Assembly (NCBI GenBank): GCA_021769555.1
Contig: JAETSR010000010.1
Span: 1-64,000 of the forward strand
From: Clostridiaceae bacterium
Lineage (GTDB): Bacteria > Bacillota > Clostridia > Oscillospirales > Acutalibacteraceae
DNA length: 64,000 nucleotides
Reading direction: 5' to 3'
This document shows, piece after piece, positions 52,999 to 61,775 of this stretch. Each line of letters begins with the position of its first letter. Positions within the stretch are counted from its first letter, which is position 1. The notes below the pieces were generated by a model. That model was given only the letters and a program-made list of their open reading frames with translations, was not told the DNA's origin and did not search any database. Both the position numbers and the translations under genes were made by a program.

Positions 52999-55900
52999 TT
53001 ACCGCCTACACTTTCGCCGCGCCAGGCACGCCGCCGCCAGAAGCGCCAGTGCTCCCGCGCCAGTAAAGCCCCAGGTGCCCGCGCCGCCGGTTTTGGGGAG
53101 GTGGAACTCCTTGAAGGTGTTGATAAACTTTAGGTTAGCTGTCGCATTTTCATTTATCACACCTGAGTAAGTTCTATCCGTCAGCACACCTCCTGGTTCA
53201 GCGGTAACCTCATAGTCGTACTTCTGCTTATCCTTGTCCTTTACAATATATTTTATCTCAGTATCAGTTTTTTCTATTTTGTCGAATACTCCGCACTCTT
53301 CAATAGTATACTTTGTCCCAACAGGCAGATACTGTATTTCAATCTTCTGCCCTCTTGCTAAAACAAAATATGCGCCATTAAACAACACCCTGCTGTCAAG
53401 ATAGCCATCGTTATAGCCATCGTCAGCGGAATCAATTACACCCCCATGTGCATCGTACTTTACATACCTGAAGTTATTGAGCACCTCCTTATCATTCCCA
53501 TCTGTCAGAGTAAGCTTAAAGAGGAACTTCTCGCCGGTATCAAACCCCTCTGTTCCAGATGAAAGCCCGCCGTCAACAGTCTGCTTATTAACCTCTTTGC
53601 CGAAAGATAACGTGCGGTAATCATTCTCTGTCTTAGTTTCATCAATTCCGCGCACAGACGGCAGTGTGTACTGCATCCAGCAGGTAGAACCGGAGGCGCC
53701 GCGCTCAGTGTAGTAAAAATCAAGGCGATACTTCTGGTCCGTTCCATATCCTGTGTTCTGGTCTATTGTAACATAATCCCACACATTTACCATCTCACCG
53801 ACGGAAGAATGAACACCGCCTATATCACAGATAAGCTTAGAATCACCATATGACGGATTACCATTACCATCTATCGGCGTGAGGAACACCCACATATCGT
53901 CATCTCCGAAGAAGATATACTCCAACGGGCCTCTGTACGACTCTGTAAGCTCAAATTCTACGGCAAAATGCATACCAAAATAGCTGTTATGGTCTAGGCC
54001 GTCATCGCTGGGTGGAAGCTCTCCAGCCACTTTACCTTGGAATTTTTGTTTACTTGGGTTGGAACCAAACTCAAAGTCTTTACCTCCTGTCCCATTGTCC
54101 ATCGGCCAGAAATGGTTGGTCCAAATCTTTATTTTTTTATCATTATTTATTCCATCGTATATACCAGGATGTCCAAATTTTTCCATACCTGAAACTGTTG
54201 ACGCTCCAGTAACTGACGCTATAGAAAGGGTATGGGTATCACCCACTTTATTAAACGTCAAGTTTCCTGAATAATCAGTTTTGCCATTTACTGCTGTTTC
54301 ACCGAAAATATTCGGTGCCTTTACACCATCAGCAAACGTTGGTGTGGGGCGCTTTGCCCCCTCAAGAACTTTTAACCCATTCACCAAGCCAAAAGTACAT
54401 CCGGCATGCCCAATAGGTTTATTGGTCATATTCAGCTTATTTCCGTTCCAATCTCTTTCACCATAATCGGTGCCTGTATTTTTATTACCAAACGCATATT
54501 CTGCTCCACTTCCAGAAGGATAATTACCAGGAGTATTTATGCCATTGTGCGCCGTATTCATGGTCTTGACATCGCTGTTTGGCGTATACCCATCGCTGAT
54601 ATCATAATCAAAGAAACTGGCTTTTACATCGATAGTCTCGTCTCTCTTCGGCTCATATACCAGCCTGATTACATCATTAGAAGTAATACATAAGTAATTA
54701 GGATGTGCATCCGCTGTTTCCTGCCTGTTGGTGAAATCCATGTCGCTTGCATTTATATTAGAATGTTCTGGTGTAAAAATGTTACTGCCTTCGCCGCAAG
54801 CTGCACCATAGGTTTCCCAATAAGTTTTGATAGCATTACCAGTGGCATTATTAACAGTATTTCTAAAATCTTCATCTGCCTTATACTGTTCTCTAAACTC
54901 TTTCCTCAACACCCATATCTGCTTGATGTCATAGTTATCTGCCGCGCTCCCCTTTGGCGCAAAATAGTCCAGGCTCGGCCGCTCAAAATAGTGCGTCGGT
55001 TCATCCTCATAAATCTGCGTCATTGTCTTATCAATCGCAACACTTCCGTCACCGTTAAGGGTGAGCTTCTTAGTTTCTGGTGTAGTGCCATTTTGGGGAA
55101 GCCCATTGCCGTCAGTGTCAATTATGTCCAGCGTCCCGGTATCTCCAATCTTTGCCTTATCCAGCCAGGCATAGTACTGCACTGTAAAGCTCGGGTTCTC
55201 CGCCGAAACGACTGTCATGCCAAACGACGGCCTGCCGTCTCCGTCAATCCCACGGGCCTTTATAACAGTACTGACAACACCACCACTTTCATCCACTGTG
55301 GCGGCAGCGCCGACGCTGACCTTGCTGTCTTCCTTTATCTGCTCCTTTACAAAATCTATGGCTTCTGTCTCATGGTGCGCCAAAGTGGAGTCGATATTTG
55401 CTCCGTCAATCGGCATGGAATATATCTCTTTTTCCTCTTCCGCCTCTTCATCCCCTGCATTCTGTATATCAGTGGTTACAAGCGCAGCCATGGCAACCTT
55501 GGTGCCGCCGGCTTCCTCGGGCGCTTCAGTATTCTGCTCTTCCAGCTCAAGGGCCGCGTCAATCAGCCGCTTCTTGGCGGTTACATCAAGCTCAACGGCA
55601 CACTGCGTCAAATCCAGCTCAGAGCCCTTATAATACAAGGAATAAGATATCACCTTTAAATCAGGAAGGTCGTTTTCGCTGTTATCAGTCTTCACATTCT
55701 CAGCGTAAACCTCATACTCCGGTGTACCTTCCTGCGCCTGCTCAACCATCAGCCCCAGCGGATTCTCAGGGTCATCCAGCACATTTGCAGGCAGCACATC
55801 TCCCGAAATGGTAACAGTCTCCTCTGCCGGTTCATCGTCCCATACCGGCTGCGCTGTAGGCTCCGGTTCTGCCGTAGGTTCAGGAGTAGAAACCGGCGCG

Positions 55901-57756
55901 GCGGAGGCCTCACCCTCGTCATACTCAGGATACTCGGGCTGACCGGATGTGCCTGTATCTCCCATAAAGAACAGCCCTGAGTCAGCATTATCGTCAATGA
56001 TATTGCTTTCCGCTGAGGACTCACCGTCTTCATCCTCAAGCTCACTTGATTCAGCAGAGCTCGGCTGCAGCTCATCACTCTGAGTATCTAAAGCCTCAGA
56101 TTGACTCTCCTCTGGTTCCGGCGTTTCCTCAGGCTGCGGCGCCGCCTCCTTTGTATGCGCAACACCGCTGATGTGGAAGACCATCATATAGTCCTCATCC
56201 TCATACTCAAAATCCTGAGAGATATTGAGCACAGTTTTTATTTCAGCATTGCCCGCATTCTGCCCCTGATTGCTGTCAGTCTCCTTATCATCATTCGTAC
56301 CGTCACTGCTGCCGCTATTGTCATCTTCCGCTTCCGGACGCACAGCAAAGCCGGCCACCACCCCCGGAGACACCTCGGTGACAGCAGCGTTACCCTCCTG
56401 TCCGTCTACTTCCAGAAGCCTGACTTCTTCCTCACTCTTCACGTATATCCCCTGAGCCTCAAGGTCACTGCCGCCATTATACCAGGCTGCCGCAATAACT
56501 TCACCCTGCTCGGCAGGCTCGATAGTCAGTCGGATAGGCTCAGATAAAGCCGTCGTGTCGTCAACACCCGAAACGGTAACCTTTAACAGCGCTTTAAGCT
56601 TAATCTCGTCGTCCTGCATAAGCGCACTGAACTGCTCCTGCTTCTCTGGAAGCCTCTCGCTTTCGTCCACGCGCTCTACATTGATTCTCGCATTCTCCGG
56701 GAAATCCGCGCCGTTATATATCGCTGTAGCTCTAAGGGTCCCATCCTGATATGTGGCCGTCCTCTGCCCCGGCATGTCCGCACCCTCGCTGCCGCTCTCC
56801 AGCCCGGACAGCATGTCGCCCTCAACGCCGACTGCCCTGTAGCAGTCCTCTCCATGGACATGCTCCAAAACCTGTATCTGACCGCACTTGAGTATGGGCA
56901 TTCCATCCGCAGCCCTTATGCGATTCTCCTCAGCCGGAGCGTCCTGTGAGTCAGCAAAAGTGATTTGTGCTGTATCTATCCCTTTAGCAGACAACTCCTG
57001 CGTCTGCACTTCATCCGGGTGGTCAACCGTGTGCAGATAACATTCCTCGGTATGTGTATGCAGATGGACATCATTCTTGCCGCAGGCAAGAATGTCCTCC
57101 GTGCTATAGCACGCGTCTGAGTGTATATGTGCTCCGTCGCCTTCTTCCAGGCCACAGTTCAATTTCTTTGGATAGCAGTTATCATCATGTATATGTGCCG
57201 CAGTTTCTTCAAGTTCGCAGACAAGCTGTCCGTCATCGTCATAGCAGGTCTCAGTATCATGAATGTGACCCTCGCTCTCCTCCAAGCCGCAAACAGGCTC
57301 CCCCGAGTAGTCAGCCTCATAGCACTGGTCTGAGTGGACATGTCCGCCCTCCCCCTCCTGCATACCGCAGACCAGCACCTGCTGGCTCTGATAGCATTCC
57401 GCTGTGTGGATATGTTCCTCAATTTCCGGCAGCATACATACCAGGTTACCGTTCTTATCGCGGCAGTTCTCCTGGTCATGCTTATGCACCACAAAATCCG
57501 CCATACCGCACACAAGGGTCTTTTGCCCTCCGTCCCCGGGTGGTGTATAATAACAGGCCTCACTGTGCTGATGCGGCAGGTCGTGGGTCAGTACACAGTC
57601 CAGCACCATATTGTTCATAGCCCGGCCGCTCATGCGCAGGGCCATTACCGTGCCAACCACCACAACGCCTGCCATACACAGAAACGCCACTATTCTCTTT
57701 TTACGCTTCCTCTGCTCCCGCAGTAACTTGACCGCCTGCCTGTTGGGAGATTCCAT
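52999..57756 (-). CDS. Giant LPKTG adhesin with His/Cys repeats and fibro-slime domain
   Basis: 1585 residues, the locus's largest protein. A basic N terminus (REQRKRKKR) and hydrophobic signal segment precede nine His/Cys repeats (about residues 62-300), then a region of beta-rich domains with acidic Ser/Glu/Pro linkers (about 500-680), a fibro-slime domain near 1190-1370 (SYFGMHFAVEFEL, YIFFGDDDMWVFL, YRLDFYYTERG), a Cna-B-like C-terminal domain (about 1390-1545) and LPKTGG with a helix and RRKCRR. It is a likely pilus-tip or wall adhesin. The start follows AAGGAGG. It is among the genes with lower GC codon use. Confidence 0.9.
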   Translation of the reverse strand: MESPNRQAVKLLREQRKRKKRIVAFLCMAGVVVVGTVMALRMSGRAMNNMVLDCVLTHDLPHQHSEACYYTPPGDGGQKTLVCGMADFVVHKHDQENCRDKNGNLVCMLPEIEEHIHTAECYQSQQVLVCGMQEGEGGHVHSDQCYEADYSGEPVCGLEESEGHIHDTETCYDDDGQLVCELEETAAHIHDDNCYPKKLNCGLEEGDGAHIHSDACYSTEDILACGKNDVHLHTHTEECYLHTVDHPDEVQTQELSAKGIDTAQITFADSQDAPAEENRIRAADGMPILKCGQIQVLEHVHGEDCYRAVGVEGDMLSGLESGSEGADMPGQRTATYQDGTLRATAIYNGADFPENARINVERVDESERLPEKQEQFSALMQDDEIKLKALLKVTVSGVDDTTALSEPIRLTIEPAEQGEVIAAAWYNGGSDLEAQGIYVKSEEEVRLLEVDGQEGNAAVTEVSPGVVAGFAVRPEAEDDNSGSSDGTNDDKETDSNQGQNAGNAEIKTVLNISQDFEYEDEDYMMVFHISGVAHTKEAAPQPEETPEPEESQSEALDTQSDELQPSSAESSELEDEDGESSAESNIIDDNADSGLFFMGDTGTSGQPEYPEYDEGEASAAPVSTPEPTAEPEPTAQPVWDDEPAEETVTISGDVLPANVLDDPENPLGLMVEQAQEGTPEYEVYAENVKTDNSENDLPDLKVISYSLYYKGSELDLTQCAVELDVTAKKRLIDAALELEEQNTEAPEEAGGTKVAMAALVTTDIQNAGDEEAEEEKEIYSMPIDGANIDSTLAHHETEAIDFVKEQIKEDSKVSVGAAATVDESGGVVSTVIKARGIDGDGRPSFGMTVVSAENPSFTVQYYAWLDKAKIGDTGTLDIIDTDGNGLPQNGTTPETKKLTLNGDGSVAIDKTMTQIYEDEPTHYFERPSLDYFAPKGSAADNYDIKQIWVLRKEFREQYKADEDFRNTVNNATGNAIKTYWETYGAACGEGSNIFTPEHSNINASDMDFTNRQETADAHPNYLCITSNDVIRLVYEPKRDETIDVKASFFDYDISDGYTPNSDVKTMNTAHNGINTPGNYPSGSGAEYAFGNKNTGTDYGERDWNGNKLNMTNKPIGHAGCTFGLVNGLKVLEGAKRPTPTFADGVKAPNIFGETAVNGKTDYSGNLTFNKVGDTHTLSIASVTGASTVSGMEKFGHPGIYDGINNDKKIKIWTNHFWPMDNGTGGKDFEFGSNPSKQKFQGKVAGELPPSDDGLDHNSYFGMHFAVEFELTESYRGPLEYIFFGDDDMWVFLTPIDGNGNPSYGDSKLICDIGGVHSSVGEMVNVWDYVTIDQNTGYGTDQKYRLDFYYTERGASGSTCWMQYTLPSVRGIDETKTENDYRTLSFGKEVNKQTVDGGLSSGTEGFDTGEKFLFKLTLTDGNDKEVLNNFRYVKYDAHGGVIDSADDGYNDGYLDSRVLFNGAYFVLARGQKIEIQYLPVGTKYTIEECGVFDKIEKTDTEIKYIVKDKDKQKYDYEVTAEPGGVLTDRTYSGVINENATANLKFINTFKEFHLPKTGGAGTWGFTGAGALALLAAACLARRKCRR
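56833..57586 (-). repeat. Nine tandem His-x-His...Cys-Tyr...Cys-Gly coding repeats
   Basis: Each unit of about 21-28 residues carries H-x-H, then CY, then CG (examples HIHSDACYSTEDILACG, HVHSDQCYEADYSGEPVCG). Units 2 and 5 have changed residues at one position. Regular spacing of two His and two Cys suggests a metal site or a disulfide in each unit. No such unit occurs elsewhere in the window. Confidence 0.9.
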
Positions 57757-57820
57757 AATGCCGCCTCCTTATATCCTAAAAATCCGTGCCCTTATCCCTA
57801 TTCGGGCCTCTGCACTGGTA

Positions 57821-58468
57821 TCATTTGGCCTCGTCTATAAGCAGTCCCGCCCGGTTCAGCGGCCATATTCGGCACGCCACCCGGCCCAGCACCATGTCCA
57901 CTCCAACACACCCTACAGCGGCATGGCGGCTGTCTATGCTTGCGGAGCGATGGTCGCCCAGCACAAAATACTGGTCTATAGGCACCTGGTATGGCAGCGG
58001 TATATCACAGCTGCCTTTAGCCTTTTCCTCAAGATAAGGCTCCTCCAGTGGCACATCATTAACATAAACTATGCCGTCGCTGTCGATATTGACCGTATCG
58101 CCCCCAACGGCAACTACTCTCTTGACAAAAATCGTGTTGTTATGATAAAAGGCTATGATGTCTCCGGACGAAATCTTCACCCCGCTCACAGAGACTATCA
58201 CATCCCCATTCTGCAGCGTGGGCGCCATAGAAGTGCCCTCAAGCTGTACCACCGGGAACATGAAGACTACGAGTATGACCACCGCTGCCGACACGACCGA
58301 CAGGAAAAACAGCGTGTTCCGTGCCACTCCGGTCCAGAAATGCTTTTTTTGCTCAAACTTCAGCTCCCGCTCCAGCTGCTCAAGTGTGGGCTTTTCCTCC
58401 ACAACATCTTCAGCTTCTTCAGCTGCAAGCCTCAAGCTGGCGTCATTCCGGTGTGGCGCTTCGTTCAT
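57821..58468 (-). CDS. lepB: Signal peptidase I (active form)
   Basis: 215 residues. Helix at about 52-72; Box B EGTSMAPTL with Ser80, Box C FVKRVVAVGGD with Lys116, and VLGDHRSASIDSR. The catalytic Ser/Lys pair is complete. It probably processes the pilin and adhesin signal peptides, as it opens the pilus locus. A strong promoter lies 24 bases before the ATG. The start follows GAGGGGAG. Confidence 0.92.
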   Translation of the reverse strand: MNEAPHRNDASLRLAAEEAEDVVEEKPTLEQLERELKFEQKKHFWTGVARNTLFFLSVVSAAVVILVVFMFPVVQLEGTSMAPTLQNGDVIVSVSGVKISSGDIIAFYHNNTIFVKRVVAVGGDTVNIDSDGIVYVNDVPLEEPYLEEKAKGSCDIPLPYQVPIDQYFVLGDHRSASIDSRHAAVGCVGVDMVLGRVACRIWPLNRAGLLIDEAK

Positions 58469-58491
58469 CGTCCATCTCCCCTCAACCAGAT

Positions 58492-58520
58492 ATTATACTC
58501 TGTTTTCCGGCTGATTTCAA
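58492..58520 (-). promoter_or_regulatory. Promoter of the pilus/surface locus
   Basis: Minus strand: TTGAAA (58515-58520), 17-base spacer, TATAAT (58492-58497). Genes from 58468 to 38472 are all on the minus strand with short gaps, so this could serve a long transcript. Confidence 0.8.
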
Positions 58521-58670
58521 GACCCTTTTCACAAAAAATATATTTGATTACTGATTTGTTTGCCTACACCAAAGCGGAAAATCACACTATAACAGTCGCC
58601 AGGAGGTGTAAAGCCGCGAACTTGACAGTTTGGCTCGGAAAATCATTTATAAAATCATATACTATATTGC

Positions 58671-59171
58671 TTACTTTAAGCTCCGTAAAGTCCTGTAAAG
58701 CTTGACAATATCCACCGGCTTTGCCAAGTGCTCGTTCATCCCTGAACCCAGGGCCTTCTGCACATCCTCTTCCGATGAGTCCGACGACAGGGCAATAATG
58801 GGTACGGTCCCGGCGTCCGCTCTTTTCATGCCCCGGATTGCCCTGGCCGCCTCAAATCCCGACATGACCGGCATACTCAAGTCCATCAGCACACAGTCAA
58901 AAGCGTCCCTCTCTGACGCCGCGAAAGCTTCCGTCCCAATCCTTCCATTGCCTGCCAGCGTTACCGAGGCCCCGGCTTTCTCCAGAACAAGCTTCACTAT
59001 CTCCCGGTTTATCTCATTGTCTTCTACCACCAGGATGTTCATCCCAAAGAGGTCCCCGTATGCTTTTCTCTCCCCGCCTTCTTCCAGTATCTCCCGGACT
59101 TCATCCGGCTCTATACTCAGGACTTCGGTTTCAGAGCACTCCAGAACCTCCTTTATATCAGGGCCCTCCAT
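58671..59171 (-). CDS. Orphan receiver-domain protein
   Basis: 166 residues. After an N-terminal acidic stretch, a response-regulator receiver domain covers about 43-166: MNILVVEDNEINREIV (acidic pocket), FDCVLMDLSMPVMSG (phospho-Asp) and IIALSSDSSEED, HLAKPVD (Lys). The VVEDNEINREIVK opening is that of the receiver in hybrid histidine kinases rather than of a DNA-binding regulator, and there is no output domain. It may be a stand-alone phosphate acceptor or a remnant of a hybrid kinase. The start at 59171 follows AGAGGG; ATGs at 59177 and 59189 are alternatives. Confidence 0.75.
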   Translation of the reverse strand: MEGPDIKEVLECSETEVLSIEPDEVREILEEGGERKAYGDLFGMNILVVEDNEINREIVKLVLEKAGASVTLAGNGRIGTEAFAASERDAFDCVLMDLSMPVMSGFEAARAIRGMKRADAGTVPIIALSSDSSEEDVQKALGSGMNEHLAKPVDIVKLYRTLRSLK

Positions 59172-59293
59172 ATGCATCCCTCTGCTCATCCCTTTCCATC
59201 TTAGCAAGCCTATAGTACAATATATTGAGCTGATATGCAAGAGGTTTCTACCAAGTGGGCAGGAATTTGACCTAACTGGGAAATCGAAAACGC

Positions 59294-59322
59294 TTGACAC
59301 CACCCGCCTTCACTGCTATTAT
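59294..59322 (+). promoter_or_regulatory. Promoter of the GHKL kinase gene
   Basis: TTGACA (59294-59299), 17-base spacer, TATTAT (59317-59322), about 80 bases before the ATG. Confidence 0.75.
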
Positions 59323-59403
59323 AGCATATAAGATAGAAGTATAATTACAGCATAGGCGCGAAGTGAAGATGTCCCGCCCTGTAATGCAAAAGGAGCATAG
59401 TTC

Positions 59404-60705
59404 ATGTCTTTGTTAAGGGATATATCTTTCCTCCTGTCCATGCTACATGTTATCATATTGTTTCTGCTGCTGTTTGAGCCAAAGTACTCCTGGAAGACGA
59501 CTCTTGCCATAAGCTTCGGCGGAAGCGCTGCAATCGTGGCTGCAAACACGCTTCTCATGGTATGGCAGGGACCGTCCATTATCATGGGTGCGGCGTTCTT
59601 TACCTGCACCATCCCCTCGGCGATAATGTTCTTGTTATTATCAAAGTACCGGGGCGGGCGCTTTTTCTTCCTGTTCTGCCTGACCGACACATCGTCATTC
59701 TGGCTGCTGCAGGTCACAAACTTTATGGACCGGCTGGCCGGCGATACCCATGCTGCCCTGCTTATATCCCGGCTTGTCCTGTTCCCGATATTTGAATGGC
59801 TCATCTGGCAGTACCTCCGCAAGCCATACCTGGAACTGCAGAGGAATCTTGATAAGGGCTGGTGGCTGTTCGCCGCTATCGGCAGCGTCTACTATCTGCT
59901 TTTGATGACTGCCTCTGTGCCGGTCGACGCGCCTGTGCCAGATACAACAGGCCTGGTGCGTATTATCCTGGTGCTCATACTTATGCCTCTGACATACCTG
60001 ACAATATTGCGCTCCTTATGGCACCAGATGGTAGACGGCCGCACCCGGACTGAGATGGCCGTCCTCTCCACCCGGAGCCAGCTTGCCCTTGAAAACCTTC
60101 GCATAGTGCAGGACAGCGGCGCTGCCCTTATCCAGGTTCGGCACGATATGCTGGGTAACCTGGGCATTCTTCAGTCCCTAAGCCAAAAGAAGGATTACGA
60201 GAGACTGGACAAGTATCTTGCCGTGCTTACCCGCAAGACCGAGCAGATAGTGCCTATAAAGATTTCAAGCCACCCTATAGTCAACGCCATCCTGGCCCAG
60301 GGCGCCGAGCGCGCCAAAGCCTCCGGAACTGACTTCCGCTGTAAAGTATCCCTGCCTGAAACTGTCGCCGTACCGGATGAGGACCTGGCAGCGTACCTTA
60401 TGAATCTGGTTAGCAACGCTCTGGACGCTGTGGAGCTGTTAGAGCCGAATCATCAGAAGTGGGTGGAGATAACCATGCATATCCGCGGCAAATACCTGTT
60501 CATCGAGGGCAGAAACCCCTACTCCCTGGCCCCGGCCCCCGGCGGAAACAGCGGGCGCTTCCTCTCCCATAAAGGGGACGGACATGGCTATGGTCTATGG
60601 ATAATGGAAAAGGTTGCCCACCGGTATCAGAGCGAACTCTATACAGAGGCCAAGGACGGCGTCTTTCTCGCTCGCACGGCGCTGCTCATGCCAGAAAACA
60701 CATAG
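59404..60705 (+). CDS. GHKL-type sensor histidine kinase (AgrC-like)
   Basis: 433 residues. Six or so membrane segments (about 8-205), then a cytoplasmic kinase with the phospho-His at 247 (QVRHDMLGNLG), a GHKL ATPase with N box MNLVSNALDAVE and G box GDGHGYGLWIM. This layout is that of peptide-sensing kinases such as AgrC. No peptide or processing gene is next to it. It is convergent with a LytTR regulator, the expected type of partner. Confidence 0.9.
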   Translation: MSLLRDISFLLSMLHVIILFLLLFEPKYSWKTTLAISFGGSAAIVAANTLLMVWQGPSIIMGAAFFTCTIPSAIMFLLLSKYRGGRFFFLFCLTDTSSFWLLQVTNFMDRLAGDTHAALLISRLVLFPIFEWLIWQYLRKPYLELQRNLDKGWWLFAAIGSVYYLLLMTASVPVDAPVPDTTGLVRIILVLILMPLTYLTILRSLWHQMVDGRTRTEMAVLSTRSQLALENLRIVQDSGAALIQVRHDMLGNLGILQSLSQKKDYERLDKYLAVLTRKTEQIVPIKISSHPIVNAILAQGAERAKASGTDFRCKVSLPETVAVPDEDLAAYLMNLVSNALDAVELLEPNHQKWVEITMHIRGKYLFIEGRNPYSLAPAPGGNSGRFLSHKGDGHGYGLWIMEKVAHRYQSELYTEAKDGVFLARTALLMPENT

Positions 60706-60709
60706 AAAT

Positions 60710-60740
60710 ACCGCCGTCCTTCACTGCGAAGGGCGGCGGT
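60710..60740. terminator. Bidirectional terminator
   Basis: Arms 60710-60722 and 60728-60740 (ACCGCCGTCCTTC, one G-U pair) around ACTGC, followed by CAATTTTT. It lies between the convergent kinase and regulator genes; the right arm touches the regulator stop. Confidence 0.85.
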
Positions 60741-61459
60741 CAATTTTTCAGGAACTCCATGTACTGCTCTATAGCCGGTTTATAAAAGCGCTTGCTGATT
60801 GGGACGACAGTGCCGTTATCCATCTTAGCCTGATAGCGCACCAGCTCTGTAACATGGGAGAAATTGATTATATAGCTGTTATGGCACCGGCAGAAGCACC
60901 ACCCGGGCAGGTCCTGCGCCAGGGTACGAAGAGTGCCAGACCACTCCTCCATGCTGTTCCTCAGGTGGAAAATCACCCTGTGCTGTGCGGCCTCTACGGC
61001 GTAAATATCACGGTATTCAATAGATATATGCCTGCTTCCTGCCATCAGATGAACTCTCGCGTCCATATACCGGCGGCGGTAGTCTTCTCTGATAAGCGCG
61101 GCCAGCTTATCTTTGTCCACAGGCTTCAGAAGGTAGTGCAGCGGCTGGGTATCAAAGCTTTCAAATACATAGTCGCGGTAGCTGGTAATATAGATAAGGC
61201 GGAATACCGCGTCAGTTTCCCTAAGGGACGCCGCCACATTCAAACCGCTGACGCCTCCAAACTCCACATCCAGGAGCAGGAGCTGGCAGCGGTTTTTGCC
61301 ATTTTCAAGAGCCGCCGCGAGCTTATCCGCCTCGGAGTAGCATTCTATTTCAAAGTCCATGCCCCGGACCAAGCCATCGGCCGCCAGGCACTCCGACACT
61401 ATGCCCTCGGCCTCTTCCAGAAACATCCGGTCATCGTCACCGATTGCAACAAAATACAC
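60740..61459 (-). CDS. LytTR-type response regulator (AgrA-like)
   Basis: 239 residues. Receiver domain (about 2-120; GDDDRMFLEEAE, LLLLDVEFGGVSGL with the phospho-Asp, LHYLLKPVDK) and a C-terminal LytTR DNA-binding domain (about 140-239; YRDIYAVEAAQHRVIFHL, RCHNSYIINFSHV). It should bind paired 9-base sites. GTG at 61459 lies seven bases after GGGGAGG; another GTG two codons earlier is too close to this site. It is convergent with the GHKL kinase gene and may be its partner. Confidence 0.92.
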   Translation of the reverse strand: MYFVAIGDDDRMFLEEAEGIVSECLAADGLVRGMDFEIECYSEADKLAAALENGKNRCQLLLLDVEFGGVSGLNVAASLRETDAVFRLIYITSYRDYVFESFDTQPLHYLLKPVDKDKLAALIREDYRRRYMDARVHLMAGSRHISIEYRDIYAVEAAQHRVIFHLRNSMEEWSGTLRTLAQDLPGWCFCRCHNSYIINFSHVTELVRYQAKMDNGTVVPISKRFYKPAIEQYMEFLKN

Positions 61460-61494
61460 CTGCACACCTCCCCTGTGAACAACTCGGTTTTATC

Positions 61495-61523
61495 ATTATA
61501 CCACAGCACCATGCTCAAGTAAA
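61495..61523 (-). promoter_or_regulatory. Promoter of the LytTR regulator gene
   Basis: Minus strand: TTTACT (61518-61523), 17-base spacer, TATAAT (61495-61500), about 30 bases before the start. Confidence 0.65.
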
Positions 61524-61551
61524 GCCTTAAATTAGCTGTCTATCATGTAAA

Positions 61552-61588
61552 AAGGCCCTTACAGTACATTCGATACTGTAAGGGCCTT
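61552..61588 (-). terminator. Terminator of the tRNA-Leu gene
   Basis: Perfect 15-base arms (61552-61566 and 61574-61588), AAGGCCCTTACAGTA with its complement, 7-base loop, T run on the minus-strand exit side. It begins five bases after the tRNA 3' CCA. Confidence 0.94.
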
Positions 61589-61593
61589 AACTG

Positions 61594-61680
61594 TGGTGCA
61601 GGTAACAGGAGTTGAACCTGCAAGAGCTTGCGCTCATATGGACCTGAACCATACGCGTCTGCCAATTCCGCCATACCTGC
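61594..61680 (-). tRNA. tRNA-Leu (anticodon CAG)
   Basis: 87 bases including an encoded CCA. Acceptor GCAGGTA pairs with TACCTGC; anticodon stem TATGG/CCATA surrounds the loop TTCAGGT, anticodon CAG; a long variable arm GAGC-GCAA-GCTC identifies a class II tRNA; T loop GTTCAACTC. It reads CUG codons. Confidence 0.96.
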
Positions 61681-61775
61681 TCACGCCGCCGAAGCTATCG
61701 CCTCAACGCTCACTTATTATAGCACCGGCAATATGCTTTGTCAAGACCTTTTTTGCGTTTTTTCTCAAAATACCC

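Noticed and set aside
54703-55659. 318-codon plus-strand frame inside the giant adhesin gene
   Set aside because: Low-complexity translation, antisense to a convincing LPKTG protein.
56833-57586. Zinc-finger DNA-binding domain
   Set aside because: The His/Cys repeats lie behind a signal peptide in a wall-anchored protein, so a DNA-binding role is unlikely.
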